From contig JALHNR010000001.1 in the NCBI GenBank assembly GCA_022843525.1, positions 1 through 64,000 of the forward strand: a stretch of 64,000 nucleotides of DNA. Reading direction: 5' to 3'. A program made the position numbers and the translations under genes. The notes under the pieces were generated by a model that saw nothing but the letters and a program-made list of their open reading frames with translations, ran no database searches and was not told the DNA's origin. This document shows positions 7,519 to 17,646 of this stretch, one piece after another. The DNA is from Methylocystis sp. (lineage in GTDB: Bacteria; Pseudomonadota; Alphaproteobacteria; Rhizobiales; Beijerinckiaceae). Positions within the stretch are counted from its first letter, which is position 1. Every line of letters starts with the position of its first letter.

Positions 7519-10500
7519 GCGCCGACATCCTGCTTCGGCGCGCCCGAAACGGAACGCGCGCGATTTCCGTTTTCGCCGAAGTAGGAATAGAGCGCCGGCA
7601 GCACGATGAGCGTCAGCAGCGTGGCGCTGATGAGGCCGCCGATGACCACTGTCGCGATCGGCCGTTGCACTTCCGCGCCGGTACTGGTCGCGAGCGCCAT
7701 GGGCAGGAAGCCGAGCGACGCGACGAGCGCCGTCATGATGACGGGACGCAGACGCGTCACCGCGCCTTCGAAGATCGCTTGACGCTCGGGCACGCCGCTC
7801 ATGATGAGCTGATGTATATAGGTGCGCATGACGAGGCCGTTGAGCACGGCGACGCCCGACAAGGCGATGAAGCCGACCGCTGCGGAAATAGACATCGGCA
7901 TGCCGCGCAACCACAGCGCGGCTACGCCACCGGAAAGCGCAAGAGGGACGGCGGTGGAAACGAGCAGCGCATCGCGCGCGGCGCCGAGGGCGGAATAGAG
8001 CAGCAGGAAAATCAGGAAGAAACAAACAGGCACGACGATCATCAGGCGTGCCCGCGCGGCTACAAGATTTTCGAACTGGCCGCCCCAGACGATCCAATAG
8101 CCCGGCGGAAGCGCGACCTTGGCGTCGATCTTCGCTCGGGCGTCCACGACTACGGAGGCGATGTCGCGGCCGCGCACATTGGCGCTAACCACGACACGAC
8201 GTTTGCCATTTTCTCGTGAAACTTGGTTCTGCCCATCGACGATCGAGAAACTCGCAACCTGCTTCAACTGTACGGTCGCGACATTGCCGTTGCCGTCCGG
8301 CGGCAACGATACCGGAATGGTCTCCAGCGCCTGTTCATCCTCGCGCACGTTGTCACGCAACCGTACGATGATCGGAAAGCGCCGGTCACCCTCGAAAATG
8401 ACGCCCGCCTGTTGGCCGCCGATCGCCGCCCCTATAACATCCTGAACCGAGACAAGGCTGAGGCCGTAACGGGCGATCGCCGCCTTGTCGACCTTTATGT
8501 CGAGGAGCGGCAGGCCAACGACTTGCTCGACCTTCACGTCCTCCGCGCCTGGCGTCGCGCGCAATATCGCGGCGATGTGATTGGCGGCCTTCAGCATGGC
8601 GTCGAAATCTTCGCCGAAGACCTTCACGGCGATGTCGCCGCGCACGCCCGCCAGCAATTCGTTGAAGCGCAGCTGGATGGGCTGCGAAAATTCATAGAGG
8701 TTGCCGGGCAGCTGATCGACCAGCTGCTGAATGCGATTGACGAGCTCATCCTTCGGCAAGCTCGAATCGGGCCATTCCTCCTGCGGCTTGAGCATTATGA
8801 AGGTGTCGGTGGAATTGGGCGGCATCGGATCGGTCGCCACCTCCGCCGTGCCGGTTTTGGAAAACACATAGGCCACTTCCGGTAACGCGCGAAGGGCGCT
8901 TTCGATCTGCTTCTGCATCGCTTGCGACTGCGTGAGAGAAGTGCTTGGAATGCGGTTCGCCTGCATGGCGATGTTCTTCTCGTCCAGAGTCGGGATGAAC
9001 TCCTGTCCGAGATTCATGTAAAGAACGATCGCGAAGCCCAAGGCGCCGAGCCCGATCGCCATCACTTTCAAGGGCGCCGCCATCGCCCAGGTCAGCAGCG
9101 GCCGGTAGACGCGCTTCAGCGCCAGAATGATGGCGTTCTCCGATTCCTCCACATGGCCGGAGACGAAGAGCGCGATCATCGCCGGAAAAAAGGTGAGGGA
9201 GAGCAGAAATTCCGAGACGAGCGCGATGATAACGGTCATCGCCATCGGATGAAACATCTTGCCCTCGACACCGGAGAAACTGAGAATCGGTAAATAGACG
9301 AGGATGATGATCGCTTGGCCGTAGACTGTCGGCCGCCGCATCTCGACGGCGGAATCGATCACCGTATCAAGCCTTTCGTCGACCATCAGTTGCCGCCCTA
9401 GCGAATGTTGGCGCTCTGCAAGGCGGCGCAAGCTGTTTTCCGCGACAATGATCGCGCCGTCGGCGATGAGGCCGAAGTCGAGCGCGCCAAGGCTCATTAG
9501 ATTGGCGCTGATTTTTCCGACATACATGCCGATCGCCAGACAGAGCATCGTCAAAGGGATGACCGTCGCGGTGACCAGCGCCGCGCGGAAGTTGCTCAAC
9601 ATCACGAAGAGCACGAGGATAACAAGCGCTGCGCCTTCCGCGAGGTTTTTAGCGACGGTCTTGATCGTGGCGTCGACGAGCAGTGTACGGTTCAGCACCG
9701 CGCGCGCTTCGATCCCCGGTGGCAGCGATTTGGCGATTTCCTTCATCTTATTGTCGACCGCGATCGACACGCTGCGACTGTTGCCCCCGATAAGCATCAG
9801 CGCTGTGCCGATGACGACCTCATCGCCGTTCATGCTGGCGCTGCCCATGCGCAATTCGCGCCCCACGGCGACGTTGGCGAGTTCGCCCACACGTACCGGC
9901 ACGGCGTTTCGTGTCGTCGCGATGACATTTTGGATGTCATCGATCGTCGTGAGACGCCCGCCGCTCCTGACGACAATTCCGTCGCCGTTGCGCTCTACAT
10001 AGCCGGCGCCGCGGCTCACATTATTGCGCTCGATGACGGTGGCGAGATCGCCGAAGGAAAGTCCCAGCGCCATGAGCTTGGCGGGATCGGGCTGCACATG
10101 GTACTGCTTCACATAGCCGCCAAGCGAATCGATGCCCGCGACGCCCGGCACTGTGCGCAATTGCGGCCTGATGATCCAATCCTGGACCGTGCGCAGATAG
10201 GACGTCTTCTCCAAGTCCGTTTTGAGCAGCGCGCCCTCTGGCGTGAGGTACGAGCCGTCGCGCTGCCAGCCCGGCTTGCCGTCCTGCGGCGCGCCAGGAT
10301 TCTCCTTGTAGCGCACCGTCCACATGTAGATTTCGGAAAGGCCGGTTGAGATCGGCCCCATCCGCGCCTCAACGTGCGGCGGAAAATCTTCGCGCGCCTG
10401 CGTCAGCCGCTCATTGACCTGCTGGCGCGCGAAATAGATGTCGACATGATCGGCAAAAACCGCCGTCACTTGCGCGAAGCCGTTGCGCGACAGCGAGCGG

Positions 10501-10745
10501 GTGTAATCAAGGCCAGGAATGCCCGCAAGCGCGTTCTCGATCGGATAGGTGACTTGCTTCTCCATCTCGAGAGGGGAGAGCGCCGGCGCGCGGGCGTTGA
10601 TCTGCACCTGGACATTGGTGATGTCGGGTACGGCGTCGATCGGCAGAAGCGTCAGCGACCATGCGCCAAACGCGCCCACGAGCGCTACCAGCAGAACGAC
10701 CAGCCAGCGCTGATGGACCGAAAAGGCGATGATCCGCTTCATCAT
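7515..10745 (-). CDS. czcA: CzcA-family RND heavy-metal efflux permease
   Basis: The 1076-residue inner-membrane protein starts MMKRIIAFSVHQRWL with the first membrane helix and has the heavy-metal-efflux RND layout: two periplasmic loops and two blocks of membrane helices. The proton-relay motif of CzcA proteins is visible as DFGLIADGAIIVAEN with D423, D429 and E436, typical of Zn/Co/Cd/Ni pumps (contrast the single-Asp CusA type at 35845). The pump uses proton motive force to move metal from periplasm to outside. It is the middle gene of a minus-strand operon, 13 bases after the adaptor gene and overlapping the TolC gene. Confidence 0.92.
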   Translation of the reverse strand: MMKRIIAFSVHQRWLVVLLVALVGAFGAWSLTLLPIDAVPDITNVQVQINARAPALSPLEMEKQVTYPIENALAGIPGLDYTRSLSRNGFAQVTAVFADHVDIYFARQQVNERLTQAREDFPPHVEARMGPISTGLSEIYMWTVRYKENPGAPQDGKPGWQRDGSYLTPEGALLKTDLEKTSYLRTVQDWIIRPQLRTVPGVAGIDSLGGYVKQYHVQPDPAKLMALGLSFGDLATVIERNNVSRGAGYVERNGDGIVVRSGGRLTTIDDIQNVIATTRNAVPVRVGELANVAVGRELRMGSASMNGDEVVIGTALMLIGGNSRSVSIAVDNKMKEIAKSLPPGIEARAVLNRTLLVDATIKTVAKNLAEGAALVILVLFVMLSNFRAALVTATVIPLTMLCLAIGMYVGKISANLMSLGALDFGLIADGAIIVAENSLRRLAERQHSLGRQLMVDERLDTVIDSAVEMRRPTVYGQAIIILVYLPILSFSGVEGKMFHPMAMTVIIALVSEFLLSLTFFPAMIALFVSGHVEESENAIILALKRVYRPLLTWAMAAPLKVMAIGLGALGFAIVLYMNLGQEFIPTLDEKNIAMQANRIPSTSLTQSQAMQKQIESALRALPEVAYVFSKTGTAEVATDPMPPNSTDTFIMLKPQEEWPDSSLPKDELVNRIQQLVDQLPGNLYEFSQPIQLRFNELLAGVRGDIAVKVFGEDFDAMLKAANHIAAILRATPGAEDVKVEQVVGLPLLDIKVDKAAIARYGLSLVSVQDVIGAAIGGQQAGVIFEGDRRFPIIVRLRDNVREDEQALETIPVSLPPDGNGNVATVQLKQVASFSIVDGQNQVSRENGKRRVVVSANVRGRDIASVVVDARAKIDAKVALPPGYWIVWGGQFENLVAARARLMIVVPVCFFLIFLLLYSALGAARDALLVSTAVPLALSGGVAALWLRGMPMSISAAVGFIALSGVAVLNGLVMRTYIHQLIMSGVPERQAIFEGAVTRLRPVIMTALVASLGFLPMALATSTGAEVQRPIATVVIGGLISATLLTLIVLPALYSYFGENGNRARSVSGAPKQDVGA

Positions 10746-10757
10746 GGGATGGCGCCC

Positions 10758-12059
10758 TTATTCCTCTTCAATTCCGCTCTTGCCCGACTCGGCTTTCAGA
10801 ACGAAAGTATTGGAGACGGCGATCGTCTCGCCCGGCGTTAAACCTGTCGTGACCTCCATCGACTCATCGTCGGACGCGCCGATCTTGATCTGGCGTTTGA
10901 CGAATCCCTCCGCCGTGCGCACGAAGACAGTTGGCTCGTTGTCGATCATCTGCATCGCCACACGCGGAATCATCGCTTTTACCCGCGTCTGCTCCAATGC
11001 TATTTCGGCGTTGAGCAGCACGCCCGGCCGCAATGCGAAATCCGGATTGTCGAATCGGGCGATCACAAGGCCCGAGCGTGTTTCCGGGGTGATAGTGGCG
11101 CTGACGACAGCCACCTTCCCCGCGAAGGCACGCCCATCCGGCGTCGTTATCTGAACAGCTTGTCCCTCGCGCACATTGGCGAGATCGGCGATTGGCGCGG
11201 AAAGATCCGCCTGTACGACCGATAGATCGGCGAGGACATAAAGCTCCTTGGCCTGTCCCTCGCCGCCCACTGGCTGGCCGAGGCTGACCATGCGCTCGAT
11301 AACTCGGCCGGCGAGCGGCGCTCTGATCTCCTTGCGGCGCAGGCTGGAGATCGGCTGACTCGACAGTGCGGCGATCTCCTGTTCGGAGAGATCGAGGGCG
11401 GCGAGCTTCTGGCGTGCGAGATCGAGGCGCAGCTTGGCTTCGGCGAATGCCGTCTTGGCCTTGAGGAACAGTTGTTCGGCAGTGATCTTCTTTTCGAACA
11501 GACCCTTCTCGCGCAGGAAAAGCTGGTTCTGTAAATCATACTGGACGGAGGCGGCGAGATAGTCGCTCTTGGCCTCGGCGACCTCTCGACTGTCGATGAT
11601 GGCGATCACCTCGTTCAGAGCGACTTGGCCGCCCAGCTTTTTGCGCAACTCGGCGATTGTCCCGGCGACTTTGGCGGCGACCCGCCCGACGCGGTCAGGA
11701 TCGGGTGTGACGGCGGCGGGAACGACGATGCGTTTCCTGAGCGTTCCGGGACCCACCGCGGCCATCTCGATCTTGGCCGCTTCGATCTGCCCGGGGGTCA
11801 GTTTGACGAGACCCTCGGCGGTCTTTTGCTCAACCTGCTCCTCAGCCGCTTGCCGCTCGCTTGTGAAGCGCGAGAACAGGGATCGCAGAGGCGCTGAAAT
11901 CTGCGGGAACCGCCACGCCGCCAAGGCGCTCGCGGCGATCACGACAATGACGACAGGGAGAAGCCTACGGGAGAGGCGCGACGCTTCGTTTCCGGCCGCC
12001 CTGTCGGCTCGCGGTTCGGGCTGTGGCGTAGCGCGATCGCCGTTGTTTTCGTTTCTCAT
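10758..12059 (-). CDS. czcB: CzcB-type periplasmic adaptor (HlyD family)
   Basis: The 433-residue protein has a cytoplasmic start, one membrane anchor (about 33-50, LPVVIVVIAASALAAW) and a HlyD/CzcB-like adaptor region: LTPGQIEAAKIEMAAVGPG, a lipoyl half-motif (AGTIAELRKKLGGQVAL) and beta-barrel part (AGRVIERMVSLGQPVGG). It links the RND pump to the outer-membrane channel. It is the first gene of the operon; the intergenic region to its right (12060-12252) is shared with the divergent regulator operon, which suggests direct control by that two-component system. Confidence 0.9.
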   Translation of the reverse strand: MRNENNGDRATPQPEPRADRAAGNEASRLSRRLLPVVIVVIAASALAAWRFPQISAPLRSLFSRFTSERQAAEEQVEQKTAEGLVKLTPGQIEAAKIEMAAVGPGTLRKRIVVPAAVTPDPDRVGRVAAKVAGTIAELRKKLGGQVALNEVIAIIDSREVAEAKSDYLAASVQYDLQNQLFLREKGLFEKKITAEQLFLKAKTAFAEAKLRLDLARQKLAALDLSEQEIAALSSQPISSLRRKEIRAPLAGRVIERMVSLGQPVGGEGQAKELYVLADLSVVQADLSAPIADLANVREGQAVQITTPDGRAFAGKVAVVSATITPETRSGLVIARFDNPDFALRPGVLLNAEIALEQTRVKAMIPRVAMQMIDNEPTVFVRTAEGFVKRQIKIGASDDESMEVTTGLTPGETIAVSNTFVLKAESGKSGIEEE

Positions 12060-12252
12060 GCGCTGGCCTGAACCTGGTCCACGCCGGAAAGGTGATAAAA
12101 TGGCTTTGCAGTGGTTGGACTTCTCATCGGAAGGTGCGCGCCTGATGACATCGAAGCTCGATCGAGATGACCGATCCTAACGGCCGGCGGCTGTCAATTT
12201 CCTAGCGGAGTTTGTTAGCGATTTGACAGCATTGCTCACGGATATTGCGCTT

Positions 12253-12585
12253 ATGCGGAAACTGCTCTTACAACCCTGTGTCGGCGTCACGCTCGCGCTT
12301 TGGCTGGGCCTGAACGCCAGCGCGGCGTTCGGGGACAACGTCGGGAAGAGCCGCAATGACCACGACACCGCGCTCAGGGCGTTCGAGCACGGGGAGGTCC
12401 TCCCGCTCGAATCTGTGCTCTCCGAGGTCCGTAAGGCGGTTCGCGGCGAAGTGGTCGGCATTGCGCTGGAGCAAGAGCGCGGGAACTGGGTTTATCAAAT
12501 CAAGGTCATCGCGCCAGGTAGCTCGATGGTCGAAATGCATGTCGACGCACGAACGGCCAGGATTTTCGAGATCAAAGGCAAATAA
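12253..12585 (+). CDS. PepSY-domain periplasmic protein
   Basis: From ATG 12253 the product is 110 residues with a signal peptide (MRKLLLQPCVGVTLALWLGL then NASAAFGD). The mature part is one PepSY unit: LESVLSEVRKAVRGEVVGIA, then GNWVYQIKVIAPGSSMVEMH and VDARTARIFEIKGK. PepSY proteins next to two-component genes often act as periplasmic modulators of the sensor. An ATG 30 bases earlier is possible but gives a poor signal peptide. Its stop overlaps the start of the response regulator by one base (TAATG), showing an operon. Confidence 0.8.
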   Translation: MRKLLLQPCVGVTLALWLGLNASAAFGDNVGKSRNDHDTALRAFEHGEVLPLESVLSEVRKAVRGEVVGIALEQERGNWVYQIKVIAPGSSMVEMHVDARTARIFEIKGK

Positions 12586-13247
12586 TGCGCGTTCTGCTTG
12601 TCGAAGACGATGATCGGATCGCCCGCAATGTAAAGGCTGCGCTCACCGACGCAGGCTACATCGTCGACCACGAGTGTGACGGCGAGGAAGCTTGGTTCAA
12701 GGGCGACACCGAGGATTACGCGGCTGTCATTCTCGATCTCGGCTTACCCCGTATGGACGGGCTCTCGATCTTGAAGAAATGGCGAGCCAACGGTCGCGCG
12801 ATGCCCATCCTCATCCTCACCTCGCGAGACACCTGGCTCGAGCGGGTCGAAGGCATCAACTCCGGCGCCGATGACTATTTGCCGAAGCCTTTCAAAATGG
12901 AGGAACTGCTGGCGCGTCTTCGAGCGATTGTGCGCCGATCGACAGGCCTGTCCACGCCGATTATCACCATCGGACCCTTGAGCCTCGATACTCGCCAAAT
13001 GAGGGTGACGCGGGACGGCGTCGCCATTAATTTGACGCCGCAGGAATATCGGCTGCTCGGTTACCTGATGCACCACGCGGGCCGCGTGGTGCCCCATTCT
13101 GAATTGCTCGACCAGCTCTTTTCCCACGATTACGAAAAGGACAGCAACGCGGTCGAAGTGCTGATTGGGCGCGTGCGCAAGAAAATCGGCCTCGACTGTA
13201 TCGAAACGCGCCGCGGTTTCGGTTACGTCATCGGCAGAGACGGATGA
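12585..13247 (+). CDS. OmpR/PhoB-family response regulator
   Basis: The 220-residue protein has a receiver domain with acidic pocket E7/D8/D9, phospho-acceptor D51 in VILDLGLP, T79 and K101 in LPKPF, followed by a winged-helix DNA-binding domain (about 125-218, NLTPQEYRLLGYLM and SNAVEVLIGRVRKKI with the final RGFGYVI). It should bind promoter DNA after phosphorylation by the kinase encoded immediately downstream. Gene order suggests it controls the divergent czcBA-tolC operon, as CzcR-type regulators do; no operator was identified by eye. Confidence 0.9.
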   Translation: MRVLLVEDDDRIARNVKAALTDAGYIVDHECDGEEAWFKGDTEDYAAVILDLGLPRMDGLSILKKWRANGRAMPILILTSRDTWLERVEGINSGADDYLPKPFKMEELLARLRAIVRRSTGLSTPIITIGPLSLDTRQMRVTRDGVAINLTPQEYRLLGYLMHHAGRVVPHSELLDQLFSHDYEKDSNAVEVLIGRVRKKIGLDCIETRRGFGYVIGRDG

Positions 13248-14629
13248 ACGCCAAATCCCTTCGTTTGCGGCTCTCTATCGCAGCGGCCATATCTTTGACC
13301 ATCGCCCTCGTGGTTGCGGGAGCAGCGCTCGTCCTGCTCTTCGAGCGCCAGGTTGTCCGCCGGATCGGGATCGAACTCGACACCTACATCCGACAGCTTG
13401 CCGCGAACGTCTCCGTCAATCCCGACGGATCGCTTCAACTCAATCGACCGCTGGCGGATCCACGCTTCGATCAACCCTTGAGCGGCCTTTATTGGCAGAT
13501 CGTCGATGACACTACCCGCGTGAAGCTGCGGTCGCGATCGTTGTGGGACCATGTCATCGATCTCGCCGATCATCCCTTGGAGCCCGGCGTCGTGCACCAT
13601 CACGACGTGACCGGACCGAGCGGCGAGACTCTATTCACGAGCGAGCGTCGGATAATCTACACCGTCGGCGATGGAACGCGGCGGTTGCGGATCACGGCAG
13701 GGCTCGATCGCAAGGAGATCGTCGAAGCTCGAAGCGAGTTCGCCGGCGACGTCGCTCTGTCCCTTGCAATACTGGCTGTGGCTCTACTGTTTGCGTCCTG
13801 GGGGCAGATTGCGATCGGGCTCAGGCCACTCGAAGGCCTCCGTCGGAGCGTCAACGCCGTGCGCGCCGGCGAACAAAAGACCGTCGCGGTCGACGAACCG
13901 GAAGAGATCATGCCGCTCGTCGCCGAGGTCAACTCGCTGCTCGACGCAAAAGCAAAGGCCATCGAAAGCGCAAAGGCGCGCGCCGCCAATCTGGCGCATG
14001 GTCTCAAGACGCCGCTCACAGTTTTAGCGACAGACGCAGAACGGTTGCGGCAAAAAGGCGAGACAGAGATCGCCGACGAACTGCAAGACTTGGCGTTCGG
14101 GATGCGTCGCCTCATCAACCATGAGCTTTCCAAGGCCCGCCTGCAATCTGCCCCACGCATAACCACGGAAGGAATTGTAATCCGTGATGTCATCGAGGGT
14201 TTGATCAGGACGCTCTCGCGCAGCCCCAAGGGATCGAGAGTCTCCTGGCGCAACGAGGTCTCAACTGAGGTAATCGCTTACATTTCCTCAGAGGACGCGA
14301 CCGAGCTGTTTGGCGTTCTCCTGGAGAACGCCGTCAAATGGGCGGAAACAGAAGTGCGCATCGCTGTGCAAGGCGAAACGGGCTTGCGTATCGTAATCGA
14401 AGACGACGGTCCCGGAGTTTCGGCGGACAAGATCGCCAAACTCGGCCAGCGCGGGGTCAGGCTCGATGAGACAACCGAAGGTTCGGGGCTCGGTCTCTCG
14501 ATCGCCGCTGATATCGTCGAAGCCTATGGAGGCCGCATGAGTTTTGGAACTCGCGCTCCGCATGGCTTTCAAGTGACGGTCACTCTATCCGGAAACACAG
14601 GAGAATCCCGGAACGCCCCGAAGCATTGA
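13244..14629 (+). CDS. Sensor histidine kinase
   Basis: The 461-residue inner-membrane kinase has membrane helices at about 9-33 and 168-190 flanking a periplasmic sensor domain of about 135 residues that contains VVHHHDVTGPSG, a possible metal-binding His cluster (H118-H120). A linker follows, then phospho-acceptor H252 in NLAHGLKTPL, N362 in the N box, and ATP lid motifs EDDGPGV (386-392) and GSGLGLSI (413-420). The HGLKTPL form of the H box is that of the PhoQ-like subgroup. Its start overlaps the regulator stop (ATGA). Function as metal sensor is inferred from the neighbours. Confidence 0.9.
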   Translation: MNAKSLRLRLSIAAAISLTIALVVAGAALVLLFERQVVRRIGIELDTYIRQLAANVSVNPDGSLQLNRPLADPRFDQPLSGLYWQIVDDTTRVKLRSRSLWDHVIDLADHPLEPGVVHHHDVTGPSGETLFTSERRIIYTVGDGTRRLRITAGLDRKEIVEARSEFAGDVALSLAILAVALLFASWGQIAIGLRPLEGLRRSVNAVRAGEQKTVAVDEPEEIMPLVAEVNSLLDAKAKAIESAKARAANLAHGLKTPLTVLATDAERLRQKGETEIADELQDLAFGMRRLINHELSKARLQSAPRITTEGIVIRDVIEGLIRTLSRSPKGSRVSWRNEVSTEVIAYISSEDATELFGVLLENAVKWAETEVRIAVQGETGLRIVIEDDGPGVSADKIAKLGQRGVRLDETTEGSGLGLSIAADIVEAYGGRMSFGTRAPHGFQVTVTLSGNTGESRNAPKH

Positions 14630-14685
14630 GGCGACAGTCAGCGCCACCGTCGCGATTTTCTCGCGAGCAGTCCTTTCCTGAGCCG

Positions 14686-17646
14686 TCATTTTCGGACAAC
14701 GCCCAAAGAAATGCGGTTGTTTTTCGCCCGCCCTTCTTCGGTAGCGTTGGTTGCGACAGGCTGGCTTCCGCCATAGCCCTTCGCCTGAAGTCGCGAAGCG
14801 CCGACGCCCACTTGGCTCAGTTCGCGCCGGACGAACATGGCGCGCGCATGTGACAGTCTGCGTTTCACGCCCACATTGCCGAGATTATCGGTGTGGCCGC
14901 CGATGATCGCTTTTACCTTCGGATAGGCGACGAGTATTTTGGCGACGTTCCGCAGCTGCTCTTTCGAAGACGGCAGCGGTTTTGTCTTGCCCTTCTCGAA
15001 CTTCAGGCGATCGAGATCGAACCAGACGATCTTTGTGGGCTTCGCTTTATGCTCGATGAATTCAAGCAGTCTGGCTTCGACGCCGGACTTCGGAATCTTC
15101 AGCTCCAGACCATTCGGTAGATTTTTTATGACGTAGTCGTCAAGAGTCGCCGCCCGACGTTCCGTCGTCTCCTTCTGTGGGGCGGGAACGACAGACGGCG
15201 CCGGCGCCACTTGTTGCGGCGGCGCTGGTTCGATTTTCGCTGATGGCCTTGGCTCAGGTGTAAGGAAATCCGGCGCGTAACTGACGAGGATCGCGCCGAT
15301 CGAGATCGCCGCCAAAGCCACTGACACGGTCGAGGCAGCGCTTTTTCGACTTTGAACGATCGGATAGGGCCGCTCGGCGACCGTCTTTGCTTTTGTCTTC
15401 ACATCGCGCGGCCGCAGGAGGCGCAGCGCGTTTGTGACCACCACGAGTGAGGCACCGGCGTCGGCGGCGATCGCGCCCCATAAGGTGGCGAAGCCGGCAA
15501 AGGTGAGCGCCATGAAGATCGCCTTGACCCCGAGCGCGAACACGATGTTCTGCCGGATGATCGCGAGCGTTCGTTTGGAGTGGCGCACCAGCCAAGGCAA
15601 TTTCGAAATGTCGTCGGTCATCAGCGCGACATCGGCCGTTTCGATCGCGGCGTCAGAGCCGATTGCGCCCATGGCGATTCCCAGGTTTGCGCGAGCCAAG
15701 GCCGGCGCGTCGTTCACGCCATCGCCCACCATGGCGACCGCGCCGTAACGAGCGACGAGCTCTTCGACTTTCGCGACCTTGTCCTCGGGCGACAGTTCGG
15801 CGTACACCTCGTCCATGCCAACCGCGCGCGCGATAGCTTCGGCGGTGATCCGATTGTCGCCCGTCAGCATGACCATGTGCGCAATCCCGACGGCGCGCAG
15901 CTGTTGCACAATATCGCGCGCTTCGGGCCGTATCGTGTCGGCGACGGCGATGAGGCCGCAGACATGCCGAGGGTTGCCGACGACGATGACCGTCTTGCCA
16001 TCCGCCTCCAATGCTTGTGCCTGTTCCGCGGACTGAGCGGTGTTCTGGCCGCGCTCGACGACGTAGCGATGAGAGCCGAGCCAGAATTGTTCGCCGTTGA
16101 AGGTTCCGGTAAGCCCCTTTCCTTTGAGAACTTGCACATCCGTAGCTGGCGCCGGGGCGATTCCCTGCGCTTCGGCATGGCGCAGAATGGCGCGCGCGAG
16201 GGGGTGTGTGGACCTCGCTTCGAGCGCCGCGGCGCGCGCCAGGAGTTCGGCCTCCGTGTGAGCGCCGAATGGCAGGACGCGCACAACCTCTGGTTCGCCG
16301 CGCGTGACGGTGCCCGTCTTGTCCATGGCGATTGCTTTGAGACGGCCCGGAAGTTCGATATAAGCGCCGCCCTTGACCAGCACGCCTTCACGGGCGGCGG
16401 ACGCCAGCGCCGCGACGATCGAGACAGGTGTCGAAATGACCAGCGCGCAGGGACAGGCGATCACCAGGAGCACGAGCGCGCGATAGAACCAGTCATGCCA
16501 TGCTCCGCCGAGCGCCAGCGGCGGTCCCAGGAAAACGAGGATGGCGAGACCCATTACGGCAGGCGTATAGACGCGCGCGAAACGCTCCACCCATTGCTCC
16601 GAAGGTGCGCGCCCCGCATGCGCTTCTTCCACGAGGCGAATGATGCGGGCGAGCATCGTGTTCTCGGCCGTCTTGACGGCCTCCACAGTCAGCGCGCCAT
16701 CGCCGTTGACTGTGCCCGCGAAGACCTCGGCGCCGGGCGCCTTTTCGACCGGGACGCTCTCGCCGGTGATCGGCGCCTGGTTGACGGAGCTGCTGCCTGC
16801 CATAACGACTCCGTCCAGCGCGATGCGCTCGCCGGCGCGAACGATGTAGCGCTCGCCGGGTTTGACTTCCGCCGCCGCAACGTCCGCCTCCGATCCGTCT
16901 GCGCGGATAAGCCTGACGGTCGGCGGCGCGAGATCGAGAAGGGCGGCGATTGCGCGGCGCGCTCGCGCCACGCTCCAACTTTCCAGCGTCAGCGAGAGTG
17001 CGAAGAGGAAAGTTACGGTTGCGGCCTCGAACCACTGGCCGATCGCGATGGCGCCAGCGACGGCGACCACCATCAGGAGGTTCATGTCGGCCCGCAGCCC
17101 GCGCACCGCGGACCAAGCCTTGACGATGACGAAGCGGATGCCGAAGGCGACCGCGAGAGCGTAGGCGACCGCCTCTGGCGGCGGAGTCGCCTCTCCTTCG
17201 TGACCTGCGAGAAGCCGCAGGCCTTCGCCGAGACCGCCGGCGAGCCAGACATGAATGGCGAATCCCGCTGCCACTGACAGACCACTGAGGCTCGTGAACA
17301 AAACTTGCTGTCGACGCCGCCGATCGCTGGCTTCGGACGACTCCTTCTCCTCGCGACGCCACTCGACGGCAGTCATGCCGGTACGGCGGACGGCGTCGAT
17401 AATTTCGTCTGCCGAGACGGACGGGGCGCTGTCGAGCACCGTCATGCGGCCGCTCAAGACGTCGAAGGCGAGATTGTCCTCGCCGCCGACGAGCGGGCCG
17501 ACCTCGCCGCGCAAGACCGCCACTTCCTCGGCGCAATCCAGGCCTTGGACTTCGAAGCTGTAGCGCCCGCCGCCTCTAGCGGACGGCCGCTTGCCTGTCA
17601 GCGCCGTCAGCGTCGCTCGGTGGTTAGAGGCATTCTCTTGATTCAT
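14686..17646 (-). CDS. P1B-type Zn/Cd ATPase fused to an OmpA domain
   Basis: From ATG 17646 (preceded by GGGGGAGG) the protein has 986 residues. Residues 27-95 are an HMA-like domain whose motif is GLDCAEE, so only one of the usual two cysteines remains. The pump core has TGES (294-297), CPC in the membrane (398-400), phosphorylated D442 in DKTGT, HP (481-482) and GDGVND (641-646), i.e. a ZntA/CadA-type exporter. The normal protein would end near 750. Here an extra membrane helix (about 769-791), a Pro-rich linker (798-825) and an OmpA-like peptidoglycan-binding domain (about 880-986, GHTDN, LSHARA, AKGYGGSQPVATN) follow in the same frame. An even number of pump helices plus one places the OmpA domain in the periplasm. 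Confidence 0.9.
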   Translation of the reverse strand: MNQENASNHRATLTALTGKRPSARGGGRYSFEVQGLDCAEEVAVLRGEVGPLVGGEDNLAFDVLSGRMTVLDSAPSVSADEIIDAVRRTGMTAVEWRREEKESSEASDRRRRQQVLFTSLSGLSVAAGFAIHVWLAGGLGEGLRLLAGHEGEATPPPEAVAYALAVAFGIRFVIVKAWSAVRGLRADMNLLMVVAVAGAIAIGQWFEAATVTFLFALSLTLESWSVARARRAIAALLDLAPPTVRLIRADGSEADVAAAEVKPGERYIVRAGERIALDGVVMAGSSSVNQAPITGESVPVEKAPGAEVFAGTVNGDGALTVEAVKTAENTMLARIIRLVEEAHAGRAPSEQWVERFARVYTPAVMGLAILVFLGPPLALGGAWHDWFYRALVLLVIACPCALVISTPVSIVAALASAAREGVLVKGGAYIELPGRLKAIAMDKTGTVTRGEPEVVRVLPFGAHTEAELLARAAALEARSTHPLARAILRHAEAQGIAPAPATDVQVLKGKGLTGTFNGEQFWLGSHRYVVERGQNTAQSAEQAQALEADGKTVIVVGNPRHVCGLIAVADTIRPEARDIVQQLRAVGIAHMVMLTGDNRITAEAIARAVGMDEVYAELSPEDKVAKVEELVARYGAVAMVGDGVNDAPALARANLGIAMGAIGSDAAIETADVALMTDDISKLPWLVRHSKRTLAIIRQNIVFALGVKAIFMALTFAGFATLWGAIAADAGASLVVVTNALRLLRPRDVKTKAKTVAERPYPIVQSRKSAASTVSVALAAISIGAILVSYAPDFLTPEPRPSAKIEPAPPQQVAPAPSVVPAPQKETTERRAATLDDYVIKNLPNGLELKIPKSGVEARLLEFIEHKAKPTKIVWFDLDRLKFEKGKTKPLPSSKEQLRNVAKILVAYPKVKAIIGGHTDNLGNVGVKRRLSHARAMFVRRELSQVGVGASRLQAKGYGGSQPVATNATEEGRAKNNRISLGVVRK

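Noticed and set aside
7519-8097. N-terminal extension of the TolC gene into czcA
   Set aside because: The extension is out of frame with CzcA coding sequence and has no signal peptide; the GTG at 7518 gives one and couples to the czcA stop.
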